DNA from: LC029 sp036676475
GTDB taxonomy: Bacteria > Bacillota > Bacilli > Aneurinibacillales > RAOX-1
Direction of reading: 5' to 3'
Assembly (NCBI GenBank): GCA_036676475.1
Contig: JAKFCU010000092.1
Coordinates: forward strand, 1-64,000
Length of the DNA stretch: 64,000 nt
Shown here: positions 44,171-53,354 of the stretch, piece by piece
Position numbering within the stretch: the first letter of the stretch is position 1
Layout: every line of letters starts with the position of its first letter
Position numbers and translations under genes: made by a program
Notes under the pieces: generated by a model
What the model was told of the DNA's origin: nothing
Databases searched by the model: none
What the model saw: only the letters and a program-made list of their open reading frames with translations

Positions 44171-44521
44171 ATGCTAAACCAAAAGGAAGAATGGTTTAAA
44201 CAGTTTTATGAGGTGACCCTTGAAGCAACGGAATCTAAAGACCCTGATCAAATCGCAGCTTGCATGGATGAGCGGGAGAAGCTGATCGGAAAGATCGATG
44301 AGTATGATCAGCTTGCAGGGAGGGTATTGATGAATGATGCCATACAGGCATATATTCAAGACATCCAACGCCTTGATCAAGTATTGTTACCTCATATGGA
44401 GGTCCAAAAGCAAGAAACGATGGAAAAAATTCGTTCCTTAAAGAATGGACGTCTGCTGAAAAACCAATACAGCCCCCATTACCAGGTGTCAGATGGTCTT
44501 TTTTATGATAAAAGGAAGTAA
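44171..44521 (+). CDS. FliT-like small helical flagellar protein
   Basis: 116 residues, helical, with a FliT-like pattern (WFKQFYEVTLEATESKDPDQ, MDEREKLIGKIDEYDQLAGR). Between fliD and fliS, so a FliD chaperone role is likely. In Bacillus subtilis the order is fliD-fliS-fliT; here fliT comes first. The assignment rests mostly on position. Confidence 0.65.
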   Translation: MLNQKEEWFKQFYEVTLEATESKDPDQIAACMDEREKLIGKIDEYDQLAGRVLMNDAIQAYIQDIQRLDQVLLPHMEVQKQETMEKIRSLKNGRLLKNQYSPHYQVSDGLFYDKRK

Positions 44522-44580
44522 TAGATTTGAAGAAGAGGGTAAAGGCCAAGATCATTTTGCCTGAAGGAGGTAATAACAGC

Positions 44581-44952
44581 ATGAATAAACCGTATGAGGC
44601 GTATCAACGAAACCAGGTTCAGACTGCTTTGCCTGAGGAGCTTACCTTGATGCTTTATAATGGGTTGGTCAAATTTATCAAGCTAGCGAAAAAAGAAGTG
44701 GAGAACAGGCAGATTGAGCAGGCTAATGTTTTGATGATACGCGCTCAGGATATCCTTTCCGAGCTTATGCTGACGTTGAATATGGAGTATGACATTTCCA
44801 AGCAATTGATGCCACTCTACGATTATATGAAAAACGGTTTGGTGGAAGCCAATCTTCAAAAAAGTGTATCCAAATTAACGGAAATAGAAGAAATGGCCGT
44901 AGATTTGCGAGAAAGCTGGTCACAGGCGATGAAACTGGCAAAGGGACAATAA
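44581..44952 (+). CDS. fliS: Flagellin export chaperone FliS
   Basis: 123 residues with YEAYQRNQVQTALPEELTLM, LYNGLVKFIKLAKKEVENR and a C-terminal amphipathic helix (DLRESWSQAMKLAKG). Binds flagellin C-terminus and, in Bacillus, helps FliW secretion feedback. ATG at 44581 after GAAGGAGGTAATAACAGC. Confidence 0.95.
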   Translation: MNKPYEAYQRNQVQTALPEELTLMLYNGLVKFIKLAKKEVENRQIEQANVLMIRAQDILSELMLTLNMEYDISKQLMPLYDYMKNGLVEANLQKSVSKLTEIEEMAVDLRESWSQAMKLAKGQ

Positions 44953-44980
44953 ACACTTAGAATCTGCTGTCAGAAAGTAT

Positions 44981-45019
44981 AAAAGACCAGCACGTTTTGT
45001 ATGTTGGTCTTTTCTTTAT
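44981..45019 (+). terminator. Terminator after fliS
   Basis: AAAAGACCAGCA and TGTTGGTCTTTT form a stem with one G-T pair, followed by CTTTATTT. Confidence 0.85.
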
Positions 45020-45202
45020 TTCGTCATTAATAGAGCAGGTTTGATAGAAGTTTATTGTCTTTTCATAGATATTCCTCTATTATTTAATTAATAATGGAGG
45101 AAAGCCATATATATTTATTTGAAAAGTAAGTTACTTTTTTTGATCACAATTGAATATTATAGATCCCTGGAAAATATCACAATTTATTTATGGAGGGAAA
45201 TT

Positions 45203-45565
45203 ATGTCACACAGAATTTTGATAGTTGATGATGCAGCTTTTATGAGAATGATGATTAAAGAAATATTGTCCAAAAACGGCTATACGATCGTAGGTGAAGC
45301 AGGCGATGGAGCTCAAGCTGTGGAGAAATACAAAGAGTTTACTCCAGATCTGGTGACGATGGATATCACGATGCCGGAAATGGATGGGATTACAGCCGTG
45401 AAAGAAATCCGCAAGATAAATCCGAATGCTAAGATTATCATGTGCTCCGCAATGGGTCAGCAGGCCATGGTTATCGATGCGATTCAAGCCGGAGCTAAAG
45501 ATTTTATTGTAAAGCCGTTTCAAGCCGATCGGGTACTGGAAGCCATTCGAAAAACGCTGGCCTAG
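45203..45565 (+). CDS. cheY: Chemotaxis response regulator CheY
   Basis: 120 residues, a single receiver domain: acidic pair in ILIVDDAAFMR, phospho-acceptor Asp in VTMDITMPEMDG, Thr/Ser switch in IMCSAMG and Lys in FIVKPFQ. Binds FliM/FliY when phosphorylated. ATG at 45203 after GGAGGGAAATT. In the Bacillus order it follows fliY; here four filament genes intervene. Confidence 0.95.
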   Translation: MSHRILIVDDAAFMRMMIKEILSKNGYTIVGEAGDGAQAVEKYKEFTPDLVTMDITMPEMDGITAVKEIRKINPNAKIIMCSAMGQQAMVIDAIQAGAKDFIVKPFQADRVLEAIRKTLA

Positions 45566-45599
45566 GGGAGATTTTTCACGGATGGGGGTTGTTGATTGA

Positions 45600-46721
45600 A
45601 TGGGTAAGATTAGAGTACTGGTCGTCGACGATTCTGCTTTTATGAGGAAGGTGTTAGTTGACCTTCTATCAAAGGATTCGGCCATAGAAGTGGTTGGAAC
45701 CGCCAAAAATGGAAAAGATGCCATTCGAAAGGTAGAAGAACACAACCCTGATGTTGTTACGATGGATATCGAAATGCCGGAGATGGATGGAATGGAAGCC
45801 CTGATGACCCTCATGAAAGATCGCCCGCTCCCTGTTGTCATGATCAGCAGTTTAACTCGTGAGGGTGCGGATGCGACCCTTCAAGCGCTTGAATGGGGAG
45901 CGATTGACTTTATCCTTAAACCATCCGGATCCATTTCTTTGGATATGCATAAAGTACAAGACCAAATTATCGAGAAGGTTAAGTCGGCCGCTAAAGCTAA
46001 AACAAATCGGGCAGCAATAACCTTCCATGCTTCAAGGCCAAACAAGCCATTGCCTTCTTCAGAACGGCCCCAGACCCTTCAAAAAAATGTGACTTACCCC
46101 GGCAAGGGATACCCGCTTCCAACGGGTTCATCTGGCATACCTCATTTGATCGTCATCGGAACTTCGACAGGTGGGCCCAATGCCTTGCGTTGTCTATTGG
46201 GGGGGTTGCCTGAAGATTTACCAGCAGCCATATTTATAGTCCAGCACATGCCGACTGGATTTACTAAGTCTCTTTCCATGCGTCTGGATTCGCTATGTGC
46301 GATCTGCGTCAAAGAGGCGGAGGATGGCATGATTGTCAAAGCGGGACATGCCTATATTGCACCAGGTAATTTCCATATGGAAGTCAAATCCCGGCATGGG
46401 GGACAGTGGGAGATAACATTGAACCAACGCGAACCATTGAGCGGCCACCGTCCCTCAGTGGATGAGCTCTTTCAATCGGTTTCAAGACTAAATCATCCAA
46501 GTAAATATGCCGTTATTTTGACTGGGATGGGAAGTGATGGGACAAAAGGTCTGAAAATGCTAAAAAGCACGGGCTGTAAGGAAGCGATTGCGGAAGATGA
46601 AGGATCCTGTGTTGTTTTTGGGATGCCTAAGTCAGCGATTCTTTCGGGAAATATTGATCGTGTTTTGCCGCTTAGTGAAATCGGACCTTATTTGGTAAGC
46701 AAACTTAAAGCGGTGAATTAA
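45600..46721 (+). CDS. cheB: Chemotaxis methylesterase/deamidase CheB
   Basis: 373 residues. Receiver domain (VLVVDDSAFMRKVL, VVTMDIEMPEMDGM, FILKPSG), a linker, and the CheB esterase domain with catalytic Ser in GTSTGGPNAL, His in VQHMPTGFTKSLS and Asp in TGMGSDGTKGL. Removes methyl groups from receptors. No CheR is in the window. Confidence 0.96.
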   Translation: MGKIRVLVVDDSAFMRKVLVDLLSKDSAIEVVGTAKNGKDAIRKVEEHNPDVVTMDIEMPEMDGMEALMTLMKDRPLPVVMISSLTREGADATLQALEWGAIDFILKPSGSISLDMHKVQDQIIEKVKSAAKAKTNRAAITFHASRPNKPLPSSERPQTLQKNVTYPGKGYPLPTGSSGIPHLIVIGTSTGGPNALRCLLGGLPEDLPAAIFIVQHMPTGFTKSLSMRLDSLCAICVKEAEDGMIVKAGHAYIAPGNFHMEVKSRHGGQWEITLNQREPLSGHRPSVDELFQSVSRLNHPSKYAVILTGMGSDGTKGLKMLKSTGCKEAIAEDEGSCVVFGMPKSAILSGNIDRVLPLSEIGPYLVSKLKAVN

Positions 46722-46752
46722 AGATGCCTATGTTGAGGGGGGGATGCGGGAC

Positions 46753-48807
46753 ATGGAGATGAGCCAGTATCTCGATATGTTTATAGAAGAATCCAGAGAA
46801 CATTTACAAGCTATCAATGAAAATTTATTAGTGCTTGAGAATGATCCCGCGAATGTAAATACGGTTCATGAAATTTTTCGTTCAGCCCATACTTTAAAGG
46901 GTATGTCTGCAACGATGGGCTTTGAGGATATGGCCAGTCTGACCCACGAAATGGAGAATGTGCTCGATCAAGTTCGGAATCAAAAGATGTCTGTCAATCC
47001 AGGCATGATGGATATTCTTTTCCAATGTGTCGATCTTCTGGAAGGAATGGTTCATTCTATTTCCAATCATGGAGATGGACGTTTGGACGTTACTTCTGTT
47101 GTGGTCGGACTAAAAAGAATTCTTTCAGGAGAAGATGCACTTCCCGTAGCCTCTCCTAGTGAAAATGGATCGATAGAAGAGATAGATCACGTTGGATTAA
47201 TATTCGATGAATATGAACTGACCATTATTAAGCAATCCATCGAAGGCGGTTATTCGGTGTTTTCGATCCAAACTGAAATTGGACCGGAATGCGTATTGAA
47301 GGCTGTCAGAGCTTACATGGTCTACAACGGTTTGGAATCTTACGGAGAAATAATAAAGTGCGTTCCTTCCGTGGAGGAAATAGAAGAAGAGAAGATGGAT
47401 AATGTCTTTGATATCGTGCTTATAACCCAAAAAAGCATAGAGGAGATAGAAAAGTTCGTTTTGGATGTATCTGAAATCCAGTCGGTGAAAATCAAACCGG
47501 TCCATCTTGGGCAGCTATCCAAAGCTGATACTGAAACGGAGACTGAAACGCACACTGAGAAGGAGACCCCAGCCCTTGAGAAAGAGCCTGCTCAGGTAAC
47601 TGGACAAGTGGTGGGAGGTGCGGATAAATCTTCTCCAGTGCAAAAGAAATCTACTTCAAGTAAAACGATCAGAGTAGATATCGAGAGACTCGATATCCTA
47701 ATGAACCTATTCAGTGAACTAGTCATTGATCGGGGAAGATTGGAGCAGTTGTCTAAAGAGCTGCACCATGGTCCATTAACGGAAACAGTAGAGCATATGA
47801 ATCGAATTTCGGGGGACTTGCAGAATATCATCTTAACGATGCGGATGATTCCTTTAGAGCAAGTATTTAACCGTTTTCCAAGAATGGTAAGGGATTTGAG
47901 CAAGGAATTAAAGAAAAATATTGATCTTGTTGTCGAAGGCGCAGAAACCGAATTGGATCGTACTTTGATCGATGAAATCGGGGATCCTCTGGTGCATCTG
48001 CTCCGAAATTCGATCGATCATGGTATTGAAAATCCGGATGAACGTGTGAAAGGCGGTAAGCCGGAAACGGGAAAAATTCTATTGCGGGCTTATCATGGCG
48101 GTAACCATGTGTTTATCGAAGTGAGAGATGACGGTAAAGGAATTGACCGGGAAAGGGTCCTGAAGAAGGCTATAGAAAAGGGCATTGTCTCCGAACAGCA
48201 AAAAGGAACACTCTCCGACAAACAGGTCTTTGAGCTTTTATTTGCATCAGGCTTAAGTACAGCAGAAAAAATTTCCGATATCTCCGGCAGAGGCGTTGGG
48301 TTGGATGTTGTTAAGACTAAATTGGAGTTTTTGGGTGGTTCTGTTACTGTAGACTCTACTCCTGGTAAGGGATCCGTATTCTTGATTCAACTACCACTGA
48401 CCCTTTCGATTATTTCATCCATGCTGGTTAAAGTAGGAGAGGAAATGTATGCTGTCCCGCTAAGTTCAATTATTGAAACGGCTGTATTTAAAAAAGAAGA
48501 TATCATGCGAGTTCATCAACAGGATGTCATCGATTTTCGTGGCAGAGTAGTCCCTCTAGTAAATTTAAAGAAAATTTTCAAGCTACCGAATGAAGGACTC
48601 GGAGATTATGAAGATATTTCTGTTCTGATTATTCGGAAAGGGGATAAGATGGCGGGTCTTGTCGTGAATTCTTTTATCGGACAACAGGAGATTGTATTAA
48701 AATCTCTAGGGAAGTATTTGTCCAATGTTTTCGCCATTTCCGGGGCCACGATTCTTGGTAATGGTCAAGTAGCGCTGATCATTGATTGCAATCAGTTGAT
48801 CCAATGA
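46753..48807 (+). CDS. cheA: Chemotaxis histidine kinase CheA
   Basis: 684 residues. P1 Hpt domain with the phospho-His in FRSAHTLKGMSATMGF (about residue 46), P2 CheY/CheB docking part, an acidic/Thr-Glu linker, P3 dimerisation helices (LDILMNLFSELVIDRGRLEQ), P4 ATPase (HLLRNSIDHGIENPDERV, VRDDGKGIDR, DISGRGVGLDVVK) and P5 CheW-like domain. ATG 46753 (MEMSQYLDMFIEES) fits family starts; ATG 46744 is right beside the G-rich site. Confidence 0.96.
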   Translation: MEMSQYLDMFIEESREHLQAINENLLVLENDPANVNTVHEIFRSAHTLKGMSATMGFEDMASLTHEMENVLDQVRNQKMSVNPGMMDILFQCVDLLEGMVHSISNHGDGRLDVTSVVVGLKRILSGEDALPVASPSENGSIEEIDHVGLIFDEYELTIIKQSIEGGYSVFSIQTEIGPECVLKAVRAYMVYNGLESYGEIIKCVPSVEEIEEEKMDNVFDIVLITQKSIEEIEKFVLDVSEIQSVKIKPVHLGQLSKADTETETETHTEKETPALEKEPAQVTGQVVGGADKSSPVQKKSTSSKTIRVDIERLDILMNLFSELVIDRGRLEQLSKELHHGPLTETVEHMNRISGDLQNIILTMRMIPLEQVFNRFPRMVRDLSKELKKNIDLVVEGAETELDRTLIDEIGDPLVHLLRNSIDHGIENPDERVKGGKPETGKILLRAYHGGNHVFIEVRDDGKGIDRERVLKKAIEKGIVSEQQKGTLSDKQVFELLFASGLSTAEKISDISGRGVGLDVVKTKLEFLGGSVTVDSTPGKGSVFLIQLPLTLSIISSMLVKVGEEMYAVPLSSIIETAVFKKEDIMRVHQQDVIDFRGRVVPLVNLKKIFKLPNEGLGDYEDISVLIIRKGDKMAGLVVNSFIGQQEIVLKSLGKYLSNVFAISGATILGNGQVALIIDCNQLIQ

Positions 48808-48877
48808 GGCAAGGTTAACAAAACGTAATAGGTTCTGATGAAATTGCTCAAATTTCTGCAGTAGAAGGACTGATAAA

Positions 48878-49507
48878 ATGAGTAAAAGCTGGAATGGATT
48901 GGGAGAATTTCAACTAGATGTATTAAGGGAAGTAGGGAACATTGGGGCGGGTCATGCTGCCACTGCCTTATCCAAACTGATCTGCAAGGAGATTGACATG
49001 AAAGTTCCACATGTCAGAATTCTGGACTTTGATGAAATTGCAGATTTTGTCGGAGGACCTGAGACGGTCGTTGTAACCGTCTATTTGCGAATCATGGGGG
49101 ACGTAAAAGGAAATATGTTTTTCATGTTGAGTGAAGGATCCGCCAAACGATTGGTTCAGCGACTTCTTTCACATGAACAGACTGACGAGGGATTTTCAGA
49201 AATGGAAATGTCTGCGCTAAATGAGATTGGAAATATACTTATTGGATCCTATCTTGCATCTTTGGGTGATTTTACACAACTGAACATGCATCCCTCTGTT
49301 CCTTCGCTGGCTATCGATATGGCCGGTGCCATTTTGAGCTATGGATTGATTGAATTAAGTCAAACAAGTGATTTTGCATTAGCTATTGATACGGCATTTT
49401 GGGAAGGGAATGAAGAGATGGAAGGACACTTCTTTTTTCTGCCTGAACCGGATTCAATTGAAAAAGTATTTATTGCTTTAGGGGTGCCGTTTAATGAACG
49501 TTGTTAA
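48878..49507 (+). CDS. cheC: CheY-P phosphatase CheC
   Basis: 209 residues with the two phosphatase motifs FQLDVLREVGNIGAGHAATA and MEMSALNEIGNILIGSYLAS (Glu-x-x-Asn pairs). Works with CheD in adaptation. It follows cheA directly; cheW, usually between them, is missing. Its end overlaps cheD by 14 bases. Confidence 0.95.
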   Translation: MSKSWNGLGEFQLDVLREVGNIGAGHAATALSKLICKEIDMKVPHVRILDFDEIADFVGGPETVVVTVYLRIMGDVKGNMFFMLSEGSAKRLVQRLLSHEQTDEGFSEMEMSALNEIGNILIGSYLASLGDFTQLNMHPSVPSLAIDMAGAILSYGLIELSQTSDFALAIDTAFWEGNEEMEGHFFFLPEPDSIEKVFIALGVPFNERC

Positions 49508-49976
49508 AGTGGGCATGGCTGATTTGAATGTCGCTGAATCTCCAAACAAGATTAGAACGACAGGCCTGGGATCTTGTGTAGGGATTACGTTGTATGATAA
49601 AGTCTCGAAAATAGGTGGGATGGCCCACGTAATGCTGCCGTCATCCACATTAAGTAAAGGTGAAATGAATCTAGCAAAATATGCTGATACCGCCATACCC
49701 AAATTGATTGCTGACTTAGTAGGCAAGGGGGCTGCTCAGAGAAGACTGGTCGCCAAAATTGCTGGGGGTGCGCAAATGTTTTCATTCTCAAGCTCGAATG
49801 ATATCATGCGAATCGGTCCCCGTAATGTGGAAGCTTGCAAAGAAGCTTTAAAGCTTGCAGGAATACCACTTTATAAGGAAGATACAGGAGGAAATTGGGG
49901 TCGAACGATTGAAATTGATTGTTTGACCGGAATTTTACAGATTCGTTCTGTTAATCACGGAGTGAAGGAGATATAG
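49494..49976 (+). CDS. cheD: Receptor deamidase CheD
   Basis: 160 residues: catalytic Cys in TTGLGSCVGITLYD and His in IGGMAHVMLP. Deamidates receptor glutamines and stimulates CheC. Last chemotaxis gene; sigD and swrB, which follow in Bacillus subtilis, are absent. Confidence 0.95.
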   Translation: MNVVKVGMADLNVAESPNKIRTTGLGSCVGITLYDKVSKIGGMAHVMLPSSTLSKGEMNLAKYADTAIPKLIADLVGKGAAQRRLVAKIAGGAQMFSFSSSNDIMRIGPRNVEACKEALKLAGIPLYKEDTGGNWGRTIEIDCLTGILQIRSVNHGVKEI

Positions 49977-49984
49977 TCAAGTTG

Positions 49985-50013
49985 TTGCTTTTCAAAAATA
50001 CGTATGGTATAGT
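49985..50013 (+). promoter_or_regulatory. Sigma-A promoter of rpsB
   Basis: TTGCTT at 49985-49990, a 17-base spacer and TATAGT at 50008-50013. The leader before rpsB is about 125 bases and contains a small hairpin (CGAGGCTCTCTTCGAG-like, 50069-50084), possibly a ribosomal leader. Confidence 0.65.
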
Positions 50014-50146
50014 TATCAACAGTGTAAAAATACACACGCTCACCAATTCAGACGAGGGTTGCTACATCGAGGCTCTCTTCGAGTAGTCTTGTTTGAAAAT
50101 GAGGTGCGCGGAGGAAAATGAAAACCATGAAGGAGGTGCAGTGGAG

Positions 50147-50845
50147 ATGGCAGTAATCTCTATGAAACAACTGCTTGAAGCAGGCGTACACTTTGGTCAC
50201 CAAACTCGCCGTTGGAACCCAAAGATGGCCAAGTATATCTTCACCGAAAGAAACGGTATTTACATTATCGATCTTCAAAAAACTGTAAAGAAAGTGGAAG
50301 AAGCTTATAACTTCGTACGTGAAGTTGGTGCTAACGGCGGAAAGGTTCTATTTGTTGGAACGAAGAAGCAAGCACAGGATTCCGTAAAAGAAGAAGCTGA
50401 GCGCAGCGGAATGTTCTTCATCAACCAACGTTGGTTGGGTGGAACATTAACGAATTTCTCCACAATCCAAAAGCGAATCAACCGTCTTCATGAGCTTGAA
50501 AGAATGGAAACAGATGGTACCTTCGAAGTTCTTCCTAAGAAAGAAGTTATCCTGCTTCGCAAGGAGCAAGATCGTCTTGAGAAGTTCTTAGGCGGAATTA
50601 AAAATATGCGTGAACTTCCAGATATCATGTTCATCATCGATCCGCGCAAAGAGCGTATCGCTGTTGCTGAAGCACGCAAATTAGGTATTCCTATCGTAGC
50701 TATCGTAGATACGAACTGCGATCCGGATGAAATTGATTATGTGATTCCTGGTAATGATGATGCCATTCGTGCAGTTAAGTTGTTAACGGCTAAAGTTGCA
50801 GATGCTATTATCGAAGGTAATCAAGGTGAACAAACTACCGCGTAA
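50147..50845 (+). CDS. rpsB: 30S ribosomal protein S2
   Basis: 232 residues: MAVISMKQLLEAGVHFGHQT, RRWNPKMAKYIFTERNGIYI, VGTKKQAQDSVKEEA, QRWLGGTLTNFSTIQKR and IPIVAIVDTNCDPDEIDYVI. ATG at 50147, with AAGGAGGTG upstream. Starts the conserved translation/lipid block. Confidence 0.98.
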   Translation: MAVISMKQLLEAGVHFGHQTRRWNPKMAKYIFTERNGIYIIDLQKTVKKVEEAYNFVREVGANGGKVLFVGTKKQAQDSVKEEAERSGMFFINQRWLGGTLTNFSTIQKRINRLHELERMETDGTFEVLPKKEVILLRKEQDRLEKFLGGIKNMRELPDIMFIIDPRKERIAVAEARKLGIPIVAIVDTNCDPDEIDYVIPGNDDAIRAVKLLTAKVADAIIEGNQGEQTTA

Positions 50846-50849
50846 TCTC

Positions 50850-50893
50850 TAAGGGTGGCCTAAGGGTGAAAAACCCTTACCACCCTTTTTTGC
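50850..50893 (+). terminator. Terminator between rpsB and tsf
   Basis: AAGGGTGG and CCACCCTT enclose an inner AAGGGT/ACCCTT pair and are followed by TTTTGCTTTT. It may act as an attenuator for tsf. Confidence 0.8.
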
Positions 50894-50960
50894 TTTTATG
50901 TATGGCGGGATGTTTTTAAAGTTTGAAAAATCTTATTACATATAATAAAGGAGGATCTTT

Positions 50961-51845
50961 ATGTCTATTAGTGCAGGCATGGTGAAAGAGCTTCGTGAAA
51001 AAACAGGCGCTGGAATGATGGATTGTAAAAAGGCTTTACAAGATTCAGATGGAGATATGGAAAGAGCAGCAGAAATTCTTCGTGAAAAGGGAATTGCTAA
51101 AGCGGCTAAGAAATCGGATCGTATTGCTGCAGAAGGTCTTGCTGCTGTTGAAGTAAGCGGAAATTATTCAGTAGTGGTTGAAATCAACTCCGAAACAGAC
51201 TTCGTCGCAAAGAACGAAGAATTCCAAGGCTTAACCAAAGAAATTGCGAAGAGCCTTGTTAATCAGCGACCTGCTGATGTAGAAGCAGCGCTTGCAGGTT
51301 CACACGGTGAAGCGGGTACTCTTAATGAGTATTTGAATGAGAAAATAGCCAAAATTGGAGAGAAAATTTCTCTTCGTCGCTTTAGTGTGCAAGAAAAGCC
51401 TGAAACCGGTGTGTTTGGGACTTACTTACATATGGGCGGTAAAATTGGTGTAGTAGCTGTTATTGATGGAACAACGGACGAATCCTTAGCGAAAGATGTA
51501 GCTATGCATATTGCTGCAGCTAACCCACGCTATATTTCTCGTGATCAAGTATCACAAGAAGAAGTTGAAAAAGAGAAAGAAATCTTAAAGGCTCAAGCGT
51601 TAAATGAAGGAAAACCGGCTAACATCGTCGAAAAGATGGTTGAAGGTCGCCTTGGGAAATTCTTTGAGGAAATTTGCGTAAATGACCAATCTTTTGTTAA
51701 AGATCCAGATAAGAAGGTAGGCAAGTTACTAAGCGAAAAAGGTGCTTCGATCGTTTCTTTTGTACGTTTTGAAGTGGGAGAAGGATTAGAGAAGCGTCAA
51801 GAAAACTTCGCTGAAGAAGTAATGGCTCAAACGAAGAAACAGTAA
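50961..51845 (+). CDS. tsf: Elongation factor Ts
   Basis: 294 residues. Starts MSISAGMVKELREKTGAGMM, DCKKALQDSDGDMERAAEIL; the EF-Tu contact motif region (SETDFVAKNEEF) is present. Exchanges nucleotide on EF-Tu. AAGGAGGATCTTT ribosome binding site. Confidence 0.98.
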   Translation: MSISAGMVKELREKTGAGMMDCKKALQDSDGDMERAAEILREKGIAKAAKKSDRIAAEGLAAVEVSGNYSVVVEINSETDFVAKNEEFQGLTKEIAKSLVNQRPADVEAALAGSHGEAGTLNEYLNEKIAKIGEKISLRRFSVQEKPETGVFGTYLHMGGKIGVVAVIDGTTDESLAKDVAMHIAAANPRYISRDQVSQEEVEKEKEILKAQALNEGKPANIVEKMVEGRLGKFFEEICVNDQSFVKDPDKKVGKLLSEKGASIVSFVRFEVGEGLEKRQENFAEEVMAQTKKQ

Positions 51846-51855
51846 GAGAACTTAG

Positions 51856-51883
51856 GGGAACACAGTGTGTTCCCCATTTTTGA
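51856..51883 (+). terminator. Terminator after tsf
   Basis: GGGGAACACA-GTG-TGTTCCCC followed by ATTTTT. Confidence 0.85.
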
Positions 51884-51933
51884 AGGTTTACAAACGTATG
51901 GATGAATGAATTATGAGAAATGGAGGGTACGAT

Positions 51934-52653
51934 ATGCCTCTACCCGCATATAAAAGGGTTATTCTTAAACTAAGTGGTGAAGCTTTAGCAGGGGATTTAG
52001 GATACGGCATTGAGGCTTCTGTCATCTCCTCGATAGCGGACCAAATCAAGGAAATTGTAGAATTAGGTGTCCAAGTAGCTATCGTTGTCGGAGGTGGTAA
52101 TATTTGGCGCGGCATTAGCGGCAGTGCTAAAGGAATTGATCGTGCAACGGCAGATTATATGGGAATGCTTGCCACGGTTATGAATAGCATGGCCTTACAG
52201 GATGGGTTAGAAAAAGCAGGAGTACCTACACGAGTTCAGACTTCGATTGAAATGCGACAAGTAGCAGAACCTTATATTCGTCGTAAAGCGATTCGACACT
52301 TAGAGAAAAACCGGGTGGTCATCTTTGCCGCCGGAACCGGAAATCCATACTTCTCAACCGATACGACTGCAGCCTTAAGGGCAGCGGAGATAGAAGCAGA
52401 AGTTATTCTCATGGCCAAAAATAAAGTGGATGGTGTATATAATGCAGATCCAAGCATCAATCCTGATGCAGTGAAATATGACCGATTGTCATTTTTAGAG
52501 GTCTTGAATCAAGGTCTAGGTGTAATGGATTCAACAGCATCATCCCTTTGTATGGATAATAATATCCCACTTGTTGTTTTTTCGATTATGGAAGAAGGGA
52601 ATATCAAAAAGGCAATTATGGGTGAAAAAATAGGTACAATTGTAAAGGGGTAA
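51934..52653 (+). CDS. pyrH: UMP kinase
   Basis: 239 residues: YKRVILKLSGEALAGD, VGGGNIWRGISG, DYMGMLATVMNSMALQDGLE, GNPYFSTDTTAALRAAEIEA and KNKVDGVYNADP. Phosphorylates UMP. ATG 51934 after GGAGGGTACGAT; ATG 51913 lies upstream of that site. Confidence 0.97.
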   Translation: MPLPAYKRVILKLSGEALAGDLGYGIEASVISSIADQIKEIVELGVQVAIVVGGGNIWRGISGSAKGIDRATADYMGMLATVMNSMALQDGLEKAGVPTRVQTSIEMRQVAEPYIRRKAIRHLEKNRVVIFAAGTGNPYFSTDTTAALRAAEIEAEVILMAKNKVDGVYNADPSINPDAVKYDRLSFLEVLNQGLGVMDSTASSLCMDNNIPLVVFSIMEEGNIKKAIMGEKIGTIVKG

Positions 52654-52658
52654 CCAGG

Positions 52659-53216
52659 ATGCCACAAACAGTGATAAAAAATGCAGAAGAACGAATGACC
52701 AAAGCTATCGCTTCTTTAAAACGAGAATTGTCTAGCCTTCGGGCAGGTAGAGCGAGCATCTCATTGTTAGATAAAGTTCAGGTGGATTATTACGGATCTC
52801 CAACGTCAATTACACAAATGGCAAATGTTTCAGTGCCGGAAGCGAGATTAATTACCATTCAACCTTGGGATAAAACTCAAATGGGTCCGATCGAAAAAGC
52901 GATCCTGAAGTCAGATTTAGGGCTGACACCTACAAATGATGGCAATGTGATTCGCTTAAATATTCCACCTTTAACAGAGGAGAGAAGAGCAGAGTTAGTG
53001 AAAGTGGTGAAGAAAGAAGGCGAAGAAGCCAAGGTTGCCATCCGTAATGTCCGCCGTGATGCTAACGATGCCTTTAAAAAGCTGCAAAAAGATGGAGAGA
53101 TCTCTGAGGATGAACTAAAGCGAAACCATGATTCAATTCAAAAATCGACTGATAGTTATATCGCCCAAGTTGATAAAACGGTTCAAGAAAAAGAAAAAGA
53201 AATTATGGAAGTGTAA
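52659..53216 (+). CDS. frr: Ribosome recycling factor
   Basis: 185 residues: ASLKRELSSLRAGRASISLL, DKVQVDYYGSPTSITQMANV, IRLNIPPLTEERRAELVKVV. Splits post-termination ribosomes with EF-G. Five bases after pyrH, so co-transcribed. Confidence 0.98.
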   Translation: MPQTVIKNAEERMTKAIASLKRELSSLRAGRASISLLDKVQVDYYGSPTSITQMANVSVPEARLITIQPWDKTQMGPIEKAILKSDLGLTPTNDGNVIRLNIPPLTEERRAELVKVVKKEGEEAKVAIRNVRRDANDAFKKLQKDGEISEDELKRNHDSIQKSTDSYIAQVDKTVQEKEKEIMEV

Positions 53217-53286
53217 AGAAACTAGTTACACTTATGTAGAGAAAGAATTCTGATGAAATTTTTGAATTCTTATTCGCTAAAATTAA

Positions 53287-53326
53287 CAATGTGTATGCCC
53301 CCAGTCCCAATTGGCGGGGGTATATG
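53287..53326 (+). other. Hairpin between frr and uppS
   Basis: TATGCCCCCA...GGCGGGGGTATA pairs in a GC-rich stem (about 53292-53323). It has no T run directly after; possibly an attenuator or message-processing structure. Confidence 0.45.
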
Positions 53327-53354
53327 TATATTGGCTTTTTCTGGGGGAAGACTT

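Noticed and set aside
48808..48877. A cheW remnant between cheA and cheC
   Set aside because: The 70 bases contain no frame resembling CheW.
49977..50146. A hidden sigD or swrB gene between cheD and rpsB
   Set aside because: The gap is 170 bases and is accounted for by the rpsB promoter and leader.
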